Source of the DNA: Actinomycetes bacterium
GTDB lineage: Bacteria > Actinomycetota > Actinomycetes > Mycobacteriales > Mycobacteriaceae
DNA: 12,342 nucleotides
Assembly (NCBI GenBank): GCA_023415515.1
Contig: JAEZKH010000295.1
Coordinates: forward strand, 1-12,342
Reading direction: 5' to 3'
Position numbers and translations under genes: made by a program. The notes under the pieces were generated by a model. The model did not search any database. It saw only the letters and a program-made list of their open reading frames with translations, and had not been told where the DNA came from. How positions within the stretch are numbered: the first letter of the stretch is position 1; every line of letters starts with the position of its first letter. Shown in pieces: positions 1 to 7,435 of this stretch.

Positions 1-421
1 CGTCGGGACCGCTCCGACGACCGCCATGGCCCCCCGCGGACCCGCCACCGCGGCCAGGGTGCGGCCCCCCACCGGGGGGCACCGTCCGCCTCCGCCGCGC
101 CGCACGTTCTCCTCCGGCCAGCGCGCCCTGCTGTGGGCCGCGGGCGTGCTCGGCGCGCTCGCCATCGCGATCGCGATTCTGATCGTGCTCAACGCCCAGG
201 ACAAGAAGGATCGCGAGACGCCGCCGCCGACGGTCACCGACACCGTCACCCAAACCACCCCGCAGGGTGCTCCGCCGCTGGTCACAGTGCCGGATTGGAC
301 CGACGAGGGGTCCATCGGTCATCGTGGAGAGCAAATCAGGGTATACCTGCCCCATGACGCGACCGCGCCGCCTGCACCGCTGCAGGCGGCGTCATCGGAT
401 TTAGAACAGACATTGGAATGA
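1..421 (+). CDS. pknA: Ser/Thr protein kinase PknA, C-terminal part only (5' end outside window)
   Basis: The open frame enters from the left edge (first full codon at position 2) and gives 139 residues ending at a TGA whose last four bases, ATGA, hold the start of pknB. Nothing of the kinase domain is visible. What is seen is a Pro/Arg-rich juxtamembrane stretch, one hydrophobic transmembrane helix (roughly positions 125-190, rich in Ala/Ile/Leu) followed by a charged stop-transfer KKDR, then a short Pro/Thr-rich extracellular tail of about 70 residues without PASTA repeats. That layout, and the translational coupling to pknB, match PknA of mycobacteria (about 430 aa in M. tuberculosis), an essential kinase acting on Wag31, FtsZ and other growth proteins. 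Identity rests mainly on context. The Met at position 26 is internal, not the start. Confidence 0.88.
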   Translation, partial: VGTAPTTAMAPRGPATAARVRPPTGGHRPPPPRRTFSSGQRALLWAAGVLGALAIAIAILIVLNAQDKKDRETPPPTVTDTVTQTTPQGAPPLVTVPDWTDEGSIGHRGEQIRVYLPHDATAPPAPLQAASSDLEQTLE

Positions 422-2298
422 CAACCCCGCAGCACCTATCCGACCGCTACGAACTGGGCGAGATTCTCGGCTTCGGAGGCATGTCCGAGGTTCATCTCGC
501 CCGCGACGTGCGCCTTCATCGCGACGTCGCGGTCAAAGTGCTGCGCGCGGACCTCGCCCGTGATCCCAGTTTCTATCTCCGGTTTCGCCGGGAGGCGCAG
601 AACGCCGCCGCGCTGAACCACCCGACGATCGTCGCGGTGTACGACACCGGGGAGGCGGAGACGCCGAACGGGCCGCTGCCCTACATCGTGATGGAGTACG
701 TCGAGGGCGTCACGCTGCGCGACATCGTGCACACCGACGGCCCGATGGATCCGCAGCGGGCCATCGAGGTCATCGCCGACGCGTGTCAGGCGCTGAACTT
801 CAGCCACCAGCACGGCATCATCCACCGCGACGTCAAGCCGGCGAACATCATGATCAGCAAGACCGGCGCCGTGAAGGTGATGGATTTCGGCATCGCGCGC
901 GCACTCTCGGACGCCAACAGCGTCACGCAGACTTCCGCGGTCATCGGCACCGCGCAGTACCTGTCGCCCGAGCAGGCCCGCGGCGAGAAGGTCGACGCTC
1001 GCTCCGACGTCTACTCCCTCGGCTGCGTTCTGTACGAAATCCTCACCGGCGAACCGCCGTTCATCGGAGACACGCCGGTCGCCGTCGCGTATCAACACGT
1101 ACGCGAGGACCCGATCCCGCCGTCACAGCGCCACGACGGGATCTCGCCGGAACTCGACGCCGTGGTGCTCAAGTCGCTGGCCAAGAACCCCGACAACCGC
1201 TATCAGACGGCCGCGGAGATGCGCGCCGACCTGATCCGGGTGCACAGCGGCGAGACCCCGGACGCGCCCAAGGTGCTCACCGACGCCGAGCGCACCTCGC
1301 TGCTGGCGTCGACGGGTCCGATGCATCACCAGTCGCCGGTGACCGAGCAGCTGTCCACCCACCAGCCCCCCGACTACGCGGGGCCGGGTCGCGGCGGGTC
1401 GGTCGGCCGGTGGGCCATCGCGGTCGCCGCGCTCGTCGTGCTCACAGTGGTGGTGACGATCGCGATCAACATGATCGGCGGCAACACCCGCGACGTGCAG
1501 GTGCCCGACGTCAGCAACCAGCTGTCGGCCGACGCGGTGGTCGCGCTGCAGAACGCGGGCTTCAAGACGCGCAAGCTGACCAAACCCGATTCGAAGGTCC
1601 AACCCGACCACGTCATCGACACCGAGCCGGCTGCGGGGACCGCGGTCGCTGCAGGCGACGAGATCACCATCAACGTGTCGACCGGGCCCGAGCAGCGCGA
1701 GATCCCCGACGTCTCCTCGCTGACCTACGCCGACGCGGTCAAGAAGCTCAGCGACGCCGGGTTCGGCCGGTTCAAACAGAGCCCGTCGGCGTCGACCCCG
1801 GAACTCAAGGACCGCGTTGTCGGCACCCTGCCGCCGGCGAATCAGACGTCGGCGATCACGAACGAGATCACGATCGTGGTCGGCTCAGGGCCCGAGGCCA
1901 AGGCGGTGCCCGACGTCAAGGATCAGACGGAGGATTCGGCTCGGCAGATCCTGACCGCGTCGGGCTTCACCAACGTGATCCCCGTGCCCGTCGACAGCAC
2001 CGCGCCGTGCGGCCAGATCATCGGCACCGACCCGCCGTCGGGTGGGCAGGTTCCCGTCGACACCGCAATCCAGTTGCAGAAGTCACAGTGCAACCAGTTC
2101 ACGATGCCCGATCTGCGGGGGCAGTTCTGGACCGACGCCGAGCCGCGGTTGCGGGCCCTGGGCTGGACGGGTCCGCTCGACAAGGCCGCCGATGCGCGCG
2201 ACAGCGGGCAGCGCACCAACGCGATCGTGACTCAGAGCCCGGCCGCGGGCACCCCGATCAACTTCGGTGCGACGATTACGCTGAGCTTCGCTGCGTAG
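418..2298 (+). CDS. pknB: Receptor Ser/Thr protein kinase PknB with four PASTA domains
   Basis: Membrane receptor kinase that senses peptidoglycan fragments/lipid II through PASTA domains and controls septal and polar wall growth. It is 626 aa, the same length as M. tuberculosis PknB, and the N-terminus MTTPQHLSDRYELGEILG is nearly that of the known protein. Gly-rich loop at residues 18-22, ATP lysine K40, catalytic loop HRDVKPAN with D138 and N143, DFG at 156-158, activation-loop threonines T170 and T172 (one residue earlier than in M. tuberculosis because of a 1-aa deletion before them), SPEQ at 183-186. Juxtamembrane linker to about 330, one helix at 332-352, then PASTA repeats starting near 358, 424, 493 and 560. 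The start overlaps the pknA stop (ATGA), so translation is probably coupled. The 3' end overlaps trpG by 23 bp, tail to tail. Odd point: PASTA 3 has two cysteines (C531, C558) that I do not expect in the tuberculosis protein. Confidence 0.98.
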   Translation: MTTPQHLSDRYELGEILGFGGMSEVHLARDVRLHRDVAVKVLRADLARDPSFYLRFRREAQNAAALNHPTIVAVYDTGEAETPNGPLPYIVMEYVEGVTLRDIVHTDGPMDPQRAIEVIADACQALNFSHQHGIIHRDVKPANIMISKTGAVKVMDFGIARALSDANSVTQTSAVIGTAQYLSPEQARGEKVDARSDVYSLGCVLYEILTGEPPFIGDTPVAVAYQHVREDPIPPSQRHDGISPELDAVVLKSLAKNPDNRYQTAAEMRADLIRVHSGETPDAPKVLTDAERTSLLASTGPMHHQSPVTEQLSTHQPPDYAGPGRGGSVGRWAIAVAALVVLTVVVTIAINMIGGNTRDVQVPDVSNQLSADAVVALQNAGFKTRKLTKPDSKVQPDHVIDTEPAAGTAVAAGDEITINVSTGPEQREIPDVSSLTYADAVKKLSDAGFGRFKQSPSASTPELKDRVVGTLPPANQTSAITNEITIVVGSGPEAKAVPDVKDQTEDSARQILTASGFTNVIPVPVDSTAPCGQIIGTDPPSGGQVPVDTAIQLQKSQCNQFTMPDLRGQFWTDAEPRLRALGWTGPLDKAADARDSGQRTNAIVTQSPAAGTPINFGATITLSFAA

Positions 2299-2950
2299 CA
2301 GCGCGAACGGTGTTGGCGACCTCGTCCTCGAGCGTGCGCACCAGCGTTTCGGCGGGCGCGGCGCCGCAGTAGCCCAGCCAGTTGGCCAGCATCCGGTGTC
2401 CGCCCTCGGTCAGGATCGACTCAGGATGGAACTGCACACCGTGGATCGGCAGGTCGATGTGGCGGACACCCATGATGACGCCGCTTTCCGTGCGGGCGGT
2501 GACCTCGAGATCGGCCGGCATGGTGTCGGGCAGAATCGTCAGCGAGTGATACCGAGTCGCGGTGAACGGGTCCGGAAGGCCCTGCAACACACCAACATTG
2601 GCATGAAAGACGGTGCTGGTCTTGCCGTGCAGCAGCTCCGGCGCGCGGTCTACGGTGCCGCCGAACGCAACCCCGATCGCCTGGTGTCCGAGGCACACGC
2701 CGAGCAGCGGGGTCCCGACGCCGGCGCAGGCTTTGACCAGTGGGATGGACGCTCCAGCGCGCTCGGGCGTGCCTGGGCCCGGGCTGAGCAGAACCCCGTC
2801 GAACTCATCGGCTACCGCGGCGACATCGGCCTCTGACGCAAGACGGTCGTCGTCGTTGCGCCAGACCTGCGCATGCACTCCGAGCTGACCCAGATACTGG
2901 ACCAGGTTGAACACGAAGCTGTCGTAGTTGTCGACCACCAAGACCTGCAT
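2276..2950 (-). CDS. trpG: Anthranilate/para-aminobenzoate synthase glutaminase component
   Basis: Class I glutamine amidotransferase, 224 aa, that hydrolyses glutamine and passes ammonia to a TrpE or PabB partner for anthranilate or p-aminobenzoate (folate) synthesis in the cytoplasm. Visible hallmarks: N-terminal VDNYDSFVFNL, oxyanion-loop LSPGPGTPE near residue 55, nucleophile C86 in GVCLGHQ, and the His/Glu pair H175/E177 in QFHPE. Full length for the family with a short C-terminal extension. The ATG start lies 9 nt after the stop of the upstream cyclase/LuxR gene, so it is probably cotranscribed with it and with the DUF881 gene. Its last codons overlap the end of pknB on the other strand. 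No trpE/pabB in the window, so which pathway it mainly serves (or both) cannot be told; this position corresponds to Rv0013, named trpG. Confidence 0.95.
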   Translation of the reverse strand: MQVLVVDNYDSFVFNLVQYLGQLGVHAQVWRNDDDRLASEADVAAVADEFDGVLLSPGPGTPERAGASIPLVKACAGVGTPLLGVCLGHQAIGVAFGGTVDRAPELLHGKTSTVFHANVGVLQGLPDPFTATRYHSLTILPDTMPADLEVTARTESGVIMGVRHIDLPIHGVQFHPESILTEGGHRMLANWLGYCGAAPAETLVRTLEDEVANTVRAATQRSSA

Positions 2951-2959
2951 CAGGCCAGG

Positions 2960-4366
2960 CTACCCGGCGTGTCTGGCCGCCTCCTGTGCGAGCCGGACCC
3001 GGGAGGACAAGCCGAGTTTGGCGTACACGTGGCTCAGGTGGGTCTCGACGGTGCGCGGCGAGATGAACAACCGGCCCGCGATGTCCTTGTTTCCCAGCCC
3101 GTCGCTGACGAGCCGGACGACGTCGAGTTCGGTCGGGGTCAGCGAGGCCCACCCGAACGACGGCCTCTTGCGCTCGCCCCGGCCGCGCTGCGCGTAGGCG
3201 ATCGCCTCCTCGGCGGACAGCGCCGCGCCCTCGGCCCACGCCGCGTCGAACTCGTCGGGTTGCGTGGCGGCGCGCACTTCGTCGACGGCCGCGGCGTACT
3301 CGGCATCGAAGCTCGGAAACCGGCGTTCCCCGGTGCGCTGTCGCATCGCCTCGGCTGCGCCGTAGAGGCGGCCTGCTTCGCGGTGCCGTCCCGCGAGCGC
3401 GGCCACCCTGGCCAGGGTCTCCACGGTGGCAGGCAACCCGAACCGCGCCTGTGTTTCGACGGCGAGGCTCAGCGCCGTCTGCGCATCGTCTTCGGCCTGC
3501 GCCGGCTCGCCAAGGGCCAACATCACCTGACTGCGCACAGCGAGGGCCTCCGCCCGATAGCAGCCGTGGCACGCCGCGACGATTTCGTCGGCCCACTCGC
3601 GAGCCGTCCCCGGGTCACCACATGCCAGTGGCGCCAACGGAGACCAGCAGAATACGCCTGCGACCATTCGATTCTGCGCCGCGTTGCGGCGCGCGGACTC
3701 ATACGCCAGCCTCGCCGCGTTGTGATCGCCTGCCGCTTGGTGTGCCGCAGCCTCAGCGGCGCGGTCGAGGTCTTCGACGAATTCCATCAGATCGGCGGCG
3801 GCGGCCTTCGCCGCGTCGGCGGAGGCGTGCGCACCGTCGCTGTCGCCGAGTGCGGCTCGCGTGAAGCCCTGCACCAGCAGTGCGTACAGCTGCAGCATCG
3901 TGTTGCGTGCGGCGGCTGCCTCTTCGATCGCCGTATCGAGTTTGATCAGCGCGCCGTGGTAGTCGGCTTGATGGGCGCGTGACCACCCCTGGGCCCAGCG
4001 GAAGACCAACGTCGAGGTGCGATTTCCGATCGCCGTCGACACCGCGAGCCCGTTCTCGGCGATCTCGTCGACGGCGGCGGGATCGCCCGCACCGATTCCG
4101 ACGCGCACCTGTTCGACGTAGATCTGGCTCCAGATCCACGGATCGTCGAGGCCGCCGGCCAGTTCTGCGGCCTCGGCGAAGCAGGGCGCAGCCAGGTCGG
4201 GGTCGTAGAACACGCTGCAGCCCTTCGCGATCAACCCGCGGATCACCAGCGCCGGATCACCGACCTCGTGCGCAAGTGCCAGGGCACGGTCGGCTTCCTC
4301 GAGGCTTTCCGTCCGCAGGGTCCAGGTGACCAGAATGACCCGGTCCATCAAGGCGCGCGCGAGCAC
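2960..4366 (-). CDS. 3' fragment: TPR-like helices plus LuxR-type helix-turn-helix
   Basis: The part after the internal TGA, drawn from the first usable start (GTG at 4366), is 468 aa. It holds Ala/Glu-rich helical repeats typical of the C-terminal half of AfsR/MalT-like regulators, then a GerE/LuxR helix-turn-helix in the last 60 residues (LTPTELDVVRLVSDGL, NKDIAGRLFIS, TVETHLSHVYAKL). The GTG has no Shine-Dalgarno and lies 29 codons inside sequence that is coding-like from the TGA on, so it is probably not a true start. The stop is 9 nt before the trpG ATG. Best treated as the distal half of the interrupted gene. Confidence 0.6.
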   Translation of the reverse strand: MLARALMDRVILVTWTLRTESLEEADRALALAHEVGDPALVIRGLIAKGCSVFYDPDLAAPCFAEAAELAGGLDDPWIWSQIYVEQVRVGIGAGDPAAVDEIAENGLAVSTAIGNRTSTLVFRWAQGWSRAHQADYHGALIKLDTAIEEAAAARNTMLQLYALLVQGFTRAALGDSDGAHASADAAKAAAADLMEFVEDLDRAAEAAAHQAAGDHNAARLAYESARRNAAQNRMVAGVFCWSPLAPLACGDPGTAREWADEIVAACHGCYRAEALAVRSQVMLALGEPAQAEDDAQTALSLAVETQARFGLPATVETLARVAALAGRHREAGRLYGAAEAMRQRTGERRFPSFDAEYAAAVDEVRAATQPDEFDAAWAEGAALSAEEAIAYAQRGRGERKRPSFGWASLTPTELDVVRLVSDGLGNKDIAGRLFISPRTVETHLSHVYAKLGLSSRVRLAQEAARHAG

Positions 4367-4453
4367 CGCGGTGTCGGCATGCGACGACGGATCCCTCTGC
4401 CCGAGCGCGGCGTTCAGCCATGCGAGGCCTTCTCCGTTGCGCCCGCCGTCCTG

Positions 4454-4456
4454 TCA
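4454..4456 (-). other. In-frame TGA inside the cyclase/LuxR gene
   Basis: The codons around it read LASSLFPI-TGA-QDGGRNGEGLAWL on the minus strand. Both sides keep the same frame and the same character, and the regulator family commonly has an aromatic residue here, so TGG (Trp) is the likely ancestral codon. The base after the stop is C, which is the leakiest context for UGA. Confidence 0.85.
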
Positions 4457-6241
4457 GATGGGGAACAGCGACGACGCCAGCCGCAGGGCCATCTCGTGAT
4501 CACCCGCCTCCAGGCTCCAGCCGAACGCGACTCGCAGATTGTCCATGTTCGCGTCGACCGTTTCGAGCTGCTGCAAGTAGTCCGGCCTGCCGGGCGAGTT
4601 GAGAGCGTCGGCCATCGCCGCGAAGTGGTCCCGGTGTCGCGTGCGGACGTCGCTTGCCTCGCCGGACTCCCCCAGCTTCTCCAGCGCGTACTGACGAACC
4701 GTCTCGAGAAGCCGGTAACGTGTTCGGCCAGTGGTGTTTTCGGAGATCACGAGTGACTTGTCCACCAGCAGCGCCAACTGGTCGAGCACCTGATAGCGCT
4801 CGACCTCACCGGTGCCTGCGACGGCCTGCGCCGCATCCAGGTCGAACCCGCCGAGGAATACCGCCAGGCGGCGGAACAGCGCCCGTTCGGGTTCGGTCAG
4901 CAGCGCGTGCGACCAGTCCACCGACGCCCGCAGCGTCTGCTGCCGACGAACCGCGGTGCGCGCGCCGCCGGTGAGGAGCCGGAAGCGGTCGTGCAGGCTG
5001 CCGAGGATGTCGTCGAGCGACAGGGCGCGCACCCGGGCGGCCGCCAACTCGATGGCGAGGGGCATGCCGTCGAGACGGCTGCAGATCTCCTTGACCGTAC
5101 TCGAATTGTCCTCGGTGACAGAGAAATCCGGTCGCACCCGGCGAGCGCGATCGGTGAACAGCGTGACGGCCTCGTCGGCGATCGACAGCGAAGGCACCAG
5201 GAACGTCACCTCGCCAGGCACGCCGAGCGGTTCCCGGCTGGTCGTCAACAGGCGAAGGGACGGGCAGGCGGCCAACAACTCGCTCGCCAAAGCAGCGCAT
5301 GCGTCGAGAAGATGCTCGCAGTTGTCCAGCAGCATCAGGATCCGGCGGTCGGCGATGGCGCGGATGACGCCGCTGCGCGTCGACACGCCGGGCTGGTCGG
5401 GCAGACCCACCGCGCGAGCCACCGCGACCGGCACCACCTCGGGGTGGGTGACGGTGGCCAGATCCACGTAGCGGACACCGTCGGGGTACGCCCCGGCGAC
5501 GCGACCCGCGATCTCGACGGCCAGCCGGGTCTTGCCCGCTCCGCCCGCGCCGGTGAGGTTCACCAGCCGGTTCTCCTCGAGCAGCCCGCGCACCTCCTCG
5601 ATCTGCGCGCCGCGACCGATGAAGCTCGTCAGCGAAATCGGAAGGTCAGCCGTGTCAACATCTTTCGTGGCGCGCAGCGGCGGGAACTCGTTGCAGACAT
5701 CGGGGTGGCACAGCTGAACGACCCGCTCCGGCCGCGGCAGGTCCTTCAGCTGGTGTGTGCCCAACTCGGCGAGCCACGCCTCGTCGGGTAGCCAGTCGAC
5801 CACGAGTGGCTCGGTTGCACCCGACATCAGGGTCTGGCCGCCGTGCCCGAGGTCGCGCAACCGCGCGGTCCGGTTGATCGTCGGACCCGCATAATTTCCC
5901 TCGTCGCGCAGTTGGACCTGGCCGGTGTGCAGACCGATTCGCAGTCTGATCGGCGCGAGCGGGGCCAGTTGTAGTCCGAGTGCGCACGCGGCCGCGTCAC
6001 TGGCCCGCGCGAAGGCCAGTACGAAGCTGTCGCCCTCGCCCTGCTCGACCGGTCGGGCGCCGCCGTGCGTGGCCACGAGTGCGTCCACCGCGTTGTCGAG
6101 TTTCACCAGAGCGGCGGCCATCTCGTCGGGACGCGTCTCCCACAGCCGCGTCGACCCCTCGACATCGGCAAGCAGCAGCGTCACTGTTCCGGTCGGCAGC
6201 TCGCTCACATGCACGTCGCTCCATGCGTCTGGTGCGCTCAT
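4454..6241 (-). CDS. 5' fragment: class III adenylyl cyclase domain plus STAND-type ATPase
   Basis: 595 aa up to the TGA. Cyclase domain: metal-binding Asp D26 (LADVEGSTRL) and D71 (GEGDSF), transition-state N123 and R127 (TINRTARL). The two adenine-selecting positions, usually Lys and Asp, are Q67 and N116, the same unusual Gln/Asn pair reported for Rv0386. ATPase: Walker A GAGGAGKT at 231-238, Walker B ILMLLDN at 301-307, sensor TTSRE at 333-337 and GMPLAIELAAAR at 392-403. The fragment ends at the start of the TPR-like region and lacks the DNA-binding domain. If translated alone it would be a nucleotide-binding cyclase without an output domain; whether it is stable is unknown. Confidence 0.75.
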   Translation of the reverse strand: MSAPDAWSDVHVSELPTGTVTLLLADVEGSTRLWETRPDEMAAALVKLDNAVDALVATHGGARPVEQGEGDSFVLAFARASDAAACALGLQLAPLAPIRLRIGLHTGQVQLRDEGNYAGPTINRTARLRDLGHGGQTLMSGATEPLVVDWLPDEAWLAELGTHQLKDLPRPERVVQLCHPDVCNEFPPLRATKDVDTADLPISLTSFIGRGAQIEEVRGLLEENRLVNLTGAGGAGKTRLAVEIAGRVAGAYPDGVRYVDLATVTHPEVVPVAVARAVGLPDQPGVSTRSGVIRAIADRRILMLLDNCEHLLDACAALASELLAACPSLRLLTTSREPLGVPGEVTFLVPSLSIADEAVTLFTDRARRVRPDFSVTEDNSSTVKEICSRLDGMPLAIELAAARVRALSLDDILGSLHDRFRLLTGGARTAVRRQQTLRASVDWSHALLTEPERALFRRLAVFLGGFDLDAAQAVAGTGEVERYQVLDQLALLVDKSLVISENTTGRTRYRLLETVRQYALEKLGESGEASDVRTRHRDHFAAMADALNSPGRPDYLQQLETVDANMDNLRVAFGWSLEAGDHEMALRLASSLFPI

Positions 6242-6311
6242 GCTAGCCAGCATGCGAACCGCGACGGCCCGAAACATCCGCGAAACCCCGTATTCGCGGT
6301 GCGGCGGGCGC

Positions 6312-7064
6312 TCAGTAGCCGATCGGTCCCGCGGGTTTGGCGAACCGCATCCGCACGGGCTCGGAGTGTCCGACCAGATCGATCGACGCGCGGGGTTCCT
6401 CGGTGTAGCCGAGTCCGAACCGCACCACATACTGCTTGTAGATCCCCACCAGCGGCGAGGCGGCCAGCGCGGCCTGCATGCGCGCGGTGTCGCCGACCGC
6501 GCTGATCACGTACGGCGGGCTGTAGGTGCGGCCGTTGAGCAACAAAGTGTTGCCGACGCAGCGCGGCGCGGAGGTGCCGATGATCCGTTGGTCCTGCATC
6601 TGGATGCCCTCGGCGCCGGCGCTCCACAGCGCGTTGAGCACGGCCTGGATGTCCTGCTGGTGCACGACGAGGTCATCGGGCGACGCGTCGCGCGGGAATC
6701 GGCCGTTGGCGTCTCGCTGTGCGTCGGTGAGGGTGACGACGAGCCCGGGGCCACGGATCGGGTCGAAGCCCGCATCGGCGGCCAGCGTGGCGTTGCGCTT
6801 CTGGATCGCCGCGAGCGCTGCCGCGGCGCTGGGCGATCCCCCGTGGTGGGTGTCGATCTCGGTGACCAGGCTGTCCCGCCGGGCGGTGAGCCGGTCCACC
6901 GATTGCTGCGCTTCGCGCACCAGGTCGACGAGCCGGGGGGCGTCGCTGCGCCTGATCTCACCGCCGCCGGAGACTCCGTGGGTCGCTGCCAGCAGCAACC
7001 CGGCCAGCAGGCAGACAAGTGGCACGCCGAAGCGCCAGGCGGACCGATGCGGCGACTCCGGCAT
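6312..7064 (-). CDS. DUF881 family membrane-anchored protein (Rv0012-like)
   Basis: 250 aa with a short cytoplasmic N-terminus, one transmembrane helix (about residues 12-29), a probable coiled coil (43-72) and an extracytoplasmic DUF881 domain (about 95-245) with the family landmarks GPGLVVTLTD, NALWSAGAEGI and YVISAVGD. Start chosen at ATG 7064 (MPESPHRS) because GGGGAG sits 5 nt upstream; an ATG six codons earlier (7082) lacks this. DUF881 genes sit beside crgA in actinobacteria and the architecture resembles divisome proteins such as DivIC/FtsL, but the exact function is not established. It is divergent from crgA and is the first gene of the minus-strand run DUF881-cyclase-trpG, whereas in M. 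tuberculosis it is followed directly by trpG. Confidence 0.9.
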   Translation of the reverse strand: MPESPHRSAWRFGVPLVCLLAGLLLAATHGVSGGGEIRRSDAPRLVDLVREAQQSVDRLTARRDSLVTEIDTHHGGSPSAAAALAAIQKRNATLAADAGFDPIRGPGLVVTLTDAQRDANGRFPRDASPDDLVVHQQDIQAVLNALWSAGAEGIQMQDQRIIGTSAPRCVGNTLLLNGRTYSPPYVISAVGDTARMQAALAASPLVGIYKQYVVRFGLGYTEEPRASIDLVGHSEPVRMRFAKPAGPIGY

Positions 7065-7171
7065 TGCTACTCCCCGTCGCATTCTCTGTCTGCGACCCTC
7101 CTACGTTAACCTCGTACGTGAATCCGGCTTCATCGTCGCACCTGTGGCGCCGAGTGTTTGTGAAGGTAGAC
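7065..7171. promoter_or_regulatory. Divergent intergenic region between DUF881 gene and crgA
   Basis: 107 bp must hold the promoters for both directions. On the minus strand TAACGT (around 7101-7106) fits the mycobacterial TANNNT -10 pattern, and GGGGAG (7070-7075) is the ribosome site for the DUF881 gene. On the plus strand GAAGGTAG ends 2 nt before the crgA ATG and serves as a weak ribosome site. The -10 assignment is tentative. Confidence 0.4.
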
Positions 7172-7435
7172 ATGCCCAAGTCAAAGGTCCGCAAGAAACA
7201 CGACTTCGCCGCCGGCCAGGTCAGCCGCACCCCGGTGAAGGTGAAGGCCGGGCCGTCGAGCGTGTGGTTCGTGGTGTTCTTCCTGAGCCTGATGATCATC
7301 GGTCTGGCCTGGCTCTTGGTTTTCCAACTGGCGTCGTCGTCGATCCCGTTCCTCCTGGAGCTCGGTCCGTGGAACTACGCGATCGCCTTTGCTTTCATGA
7401 TCACCGGGTTGTTGCTGACAATGCGTTGGCGGTGA
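7172..7435 (+). CDS. crgA: Cell division protein CrgA
   Basis: 87 aa: a basic cytoplasmic N-terminus (MPKSKVRKKHDF, then VKVKAGPSS) and two transmembrane helices, about 31-52 and 67-83, with the conserved loop ending ELGPWNYAI. This is the CrgA/UPF0233 signature (93 aa in M. tuberculosis). CrgA is a small divisome organiser that in mycobacteria interacts with FtsZ, FtsI, PBPA and CwsA and, in Streptomyces, restrains Z-ring formation. The frame is open upstream to 7019, but ATG 7172 is preceded by GAAGGTAG and begins the conserved sequence. It is divergent from the DUF881 gene and codirectional with the PH-domain gene 155 bp downstream. Confidence 0.96.
   Translation: MPKSKVRKKHDFAAGQVSRTPVKVKAGPSSVWFVVFFLSLMIIGLAWLLVFQLASSSIPFLLELGPWNYAIAFAFMITGLLLTMRWR

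Larger units (their letters stand above)
2960..6241 (-). pseudogene. Adenylyl cyclase-ATPase-LuxR regulator interrupted by an in-frame TGA
   Basis: Read as one frame, this is a 1093-codon multidomain regulator of the type of M. tuberculosis Rv0386/Rv1358/Rv2488c: class III cyclase (about residues 15-180), NB-ARC/STAND-like ATPase (205-520), TPR-like helices, and a LuxR DNA-binding domain (1034-1093). The 5' and 3' parts are in the same frame: codon 596 is TGA (4456-4454), and the 29 codons between it and the GTG at 4366 are open and read as ordinary helical-repeat sequence. A single TGG to TGA change would explain it, so this is a nonsense mutation, sequencing error or readthrough site, not a frameshift. 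ATG at 6241 was chosen because it precedes the cyclase domain by 15 residues; ATG at 6253 is an alternative. Neither has a clear Shine-Dalgarno. It lies between the DUF881 gene and trpG on the same strand. Confidence 0.82.

Noticed and set aside
26..421. Complete 131-aa gene starting at the first ATG
   Set aside because: The frame is open to the window edge and the product is only the membrane and outer part of PknA, so the ATG is internal.
783..2372. Long Arg-rich frame antiphase to pknB
   Set aside because: Composition is typical of a GC-rich shadow frame; pknB is certain over the same bases.
2873..3982. Long plus-strand frame opposite trpG/LuxR
   Set aside because: No domain pattern; it mirrors the well-supported minus-strand genes.
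4367..4453. Frameshift between the two cyclase/LuxR halves
   Set aside because: Codon-by-codon reading from the TGA to 4366 stays in the same frame (29 codons, no stop), so only the stop codon interrupts it.
7019..7171. N-terminal extension of CrgA
   Set aside because: The conserved family start MPKSKVRKK with a ribosome site is at 7172; the extension overlaps the DUF881 gene start.
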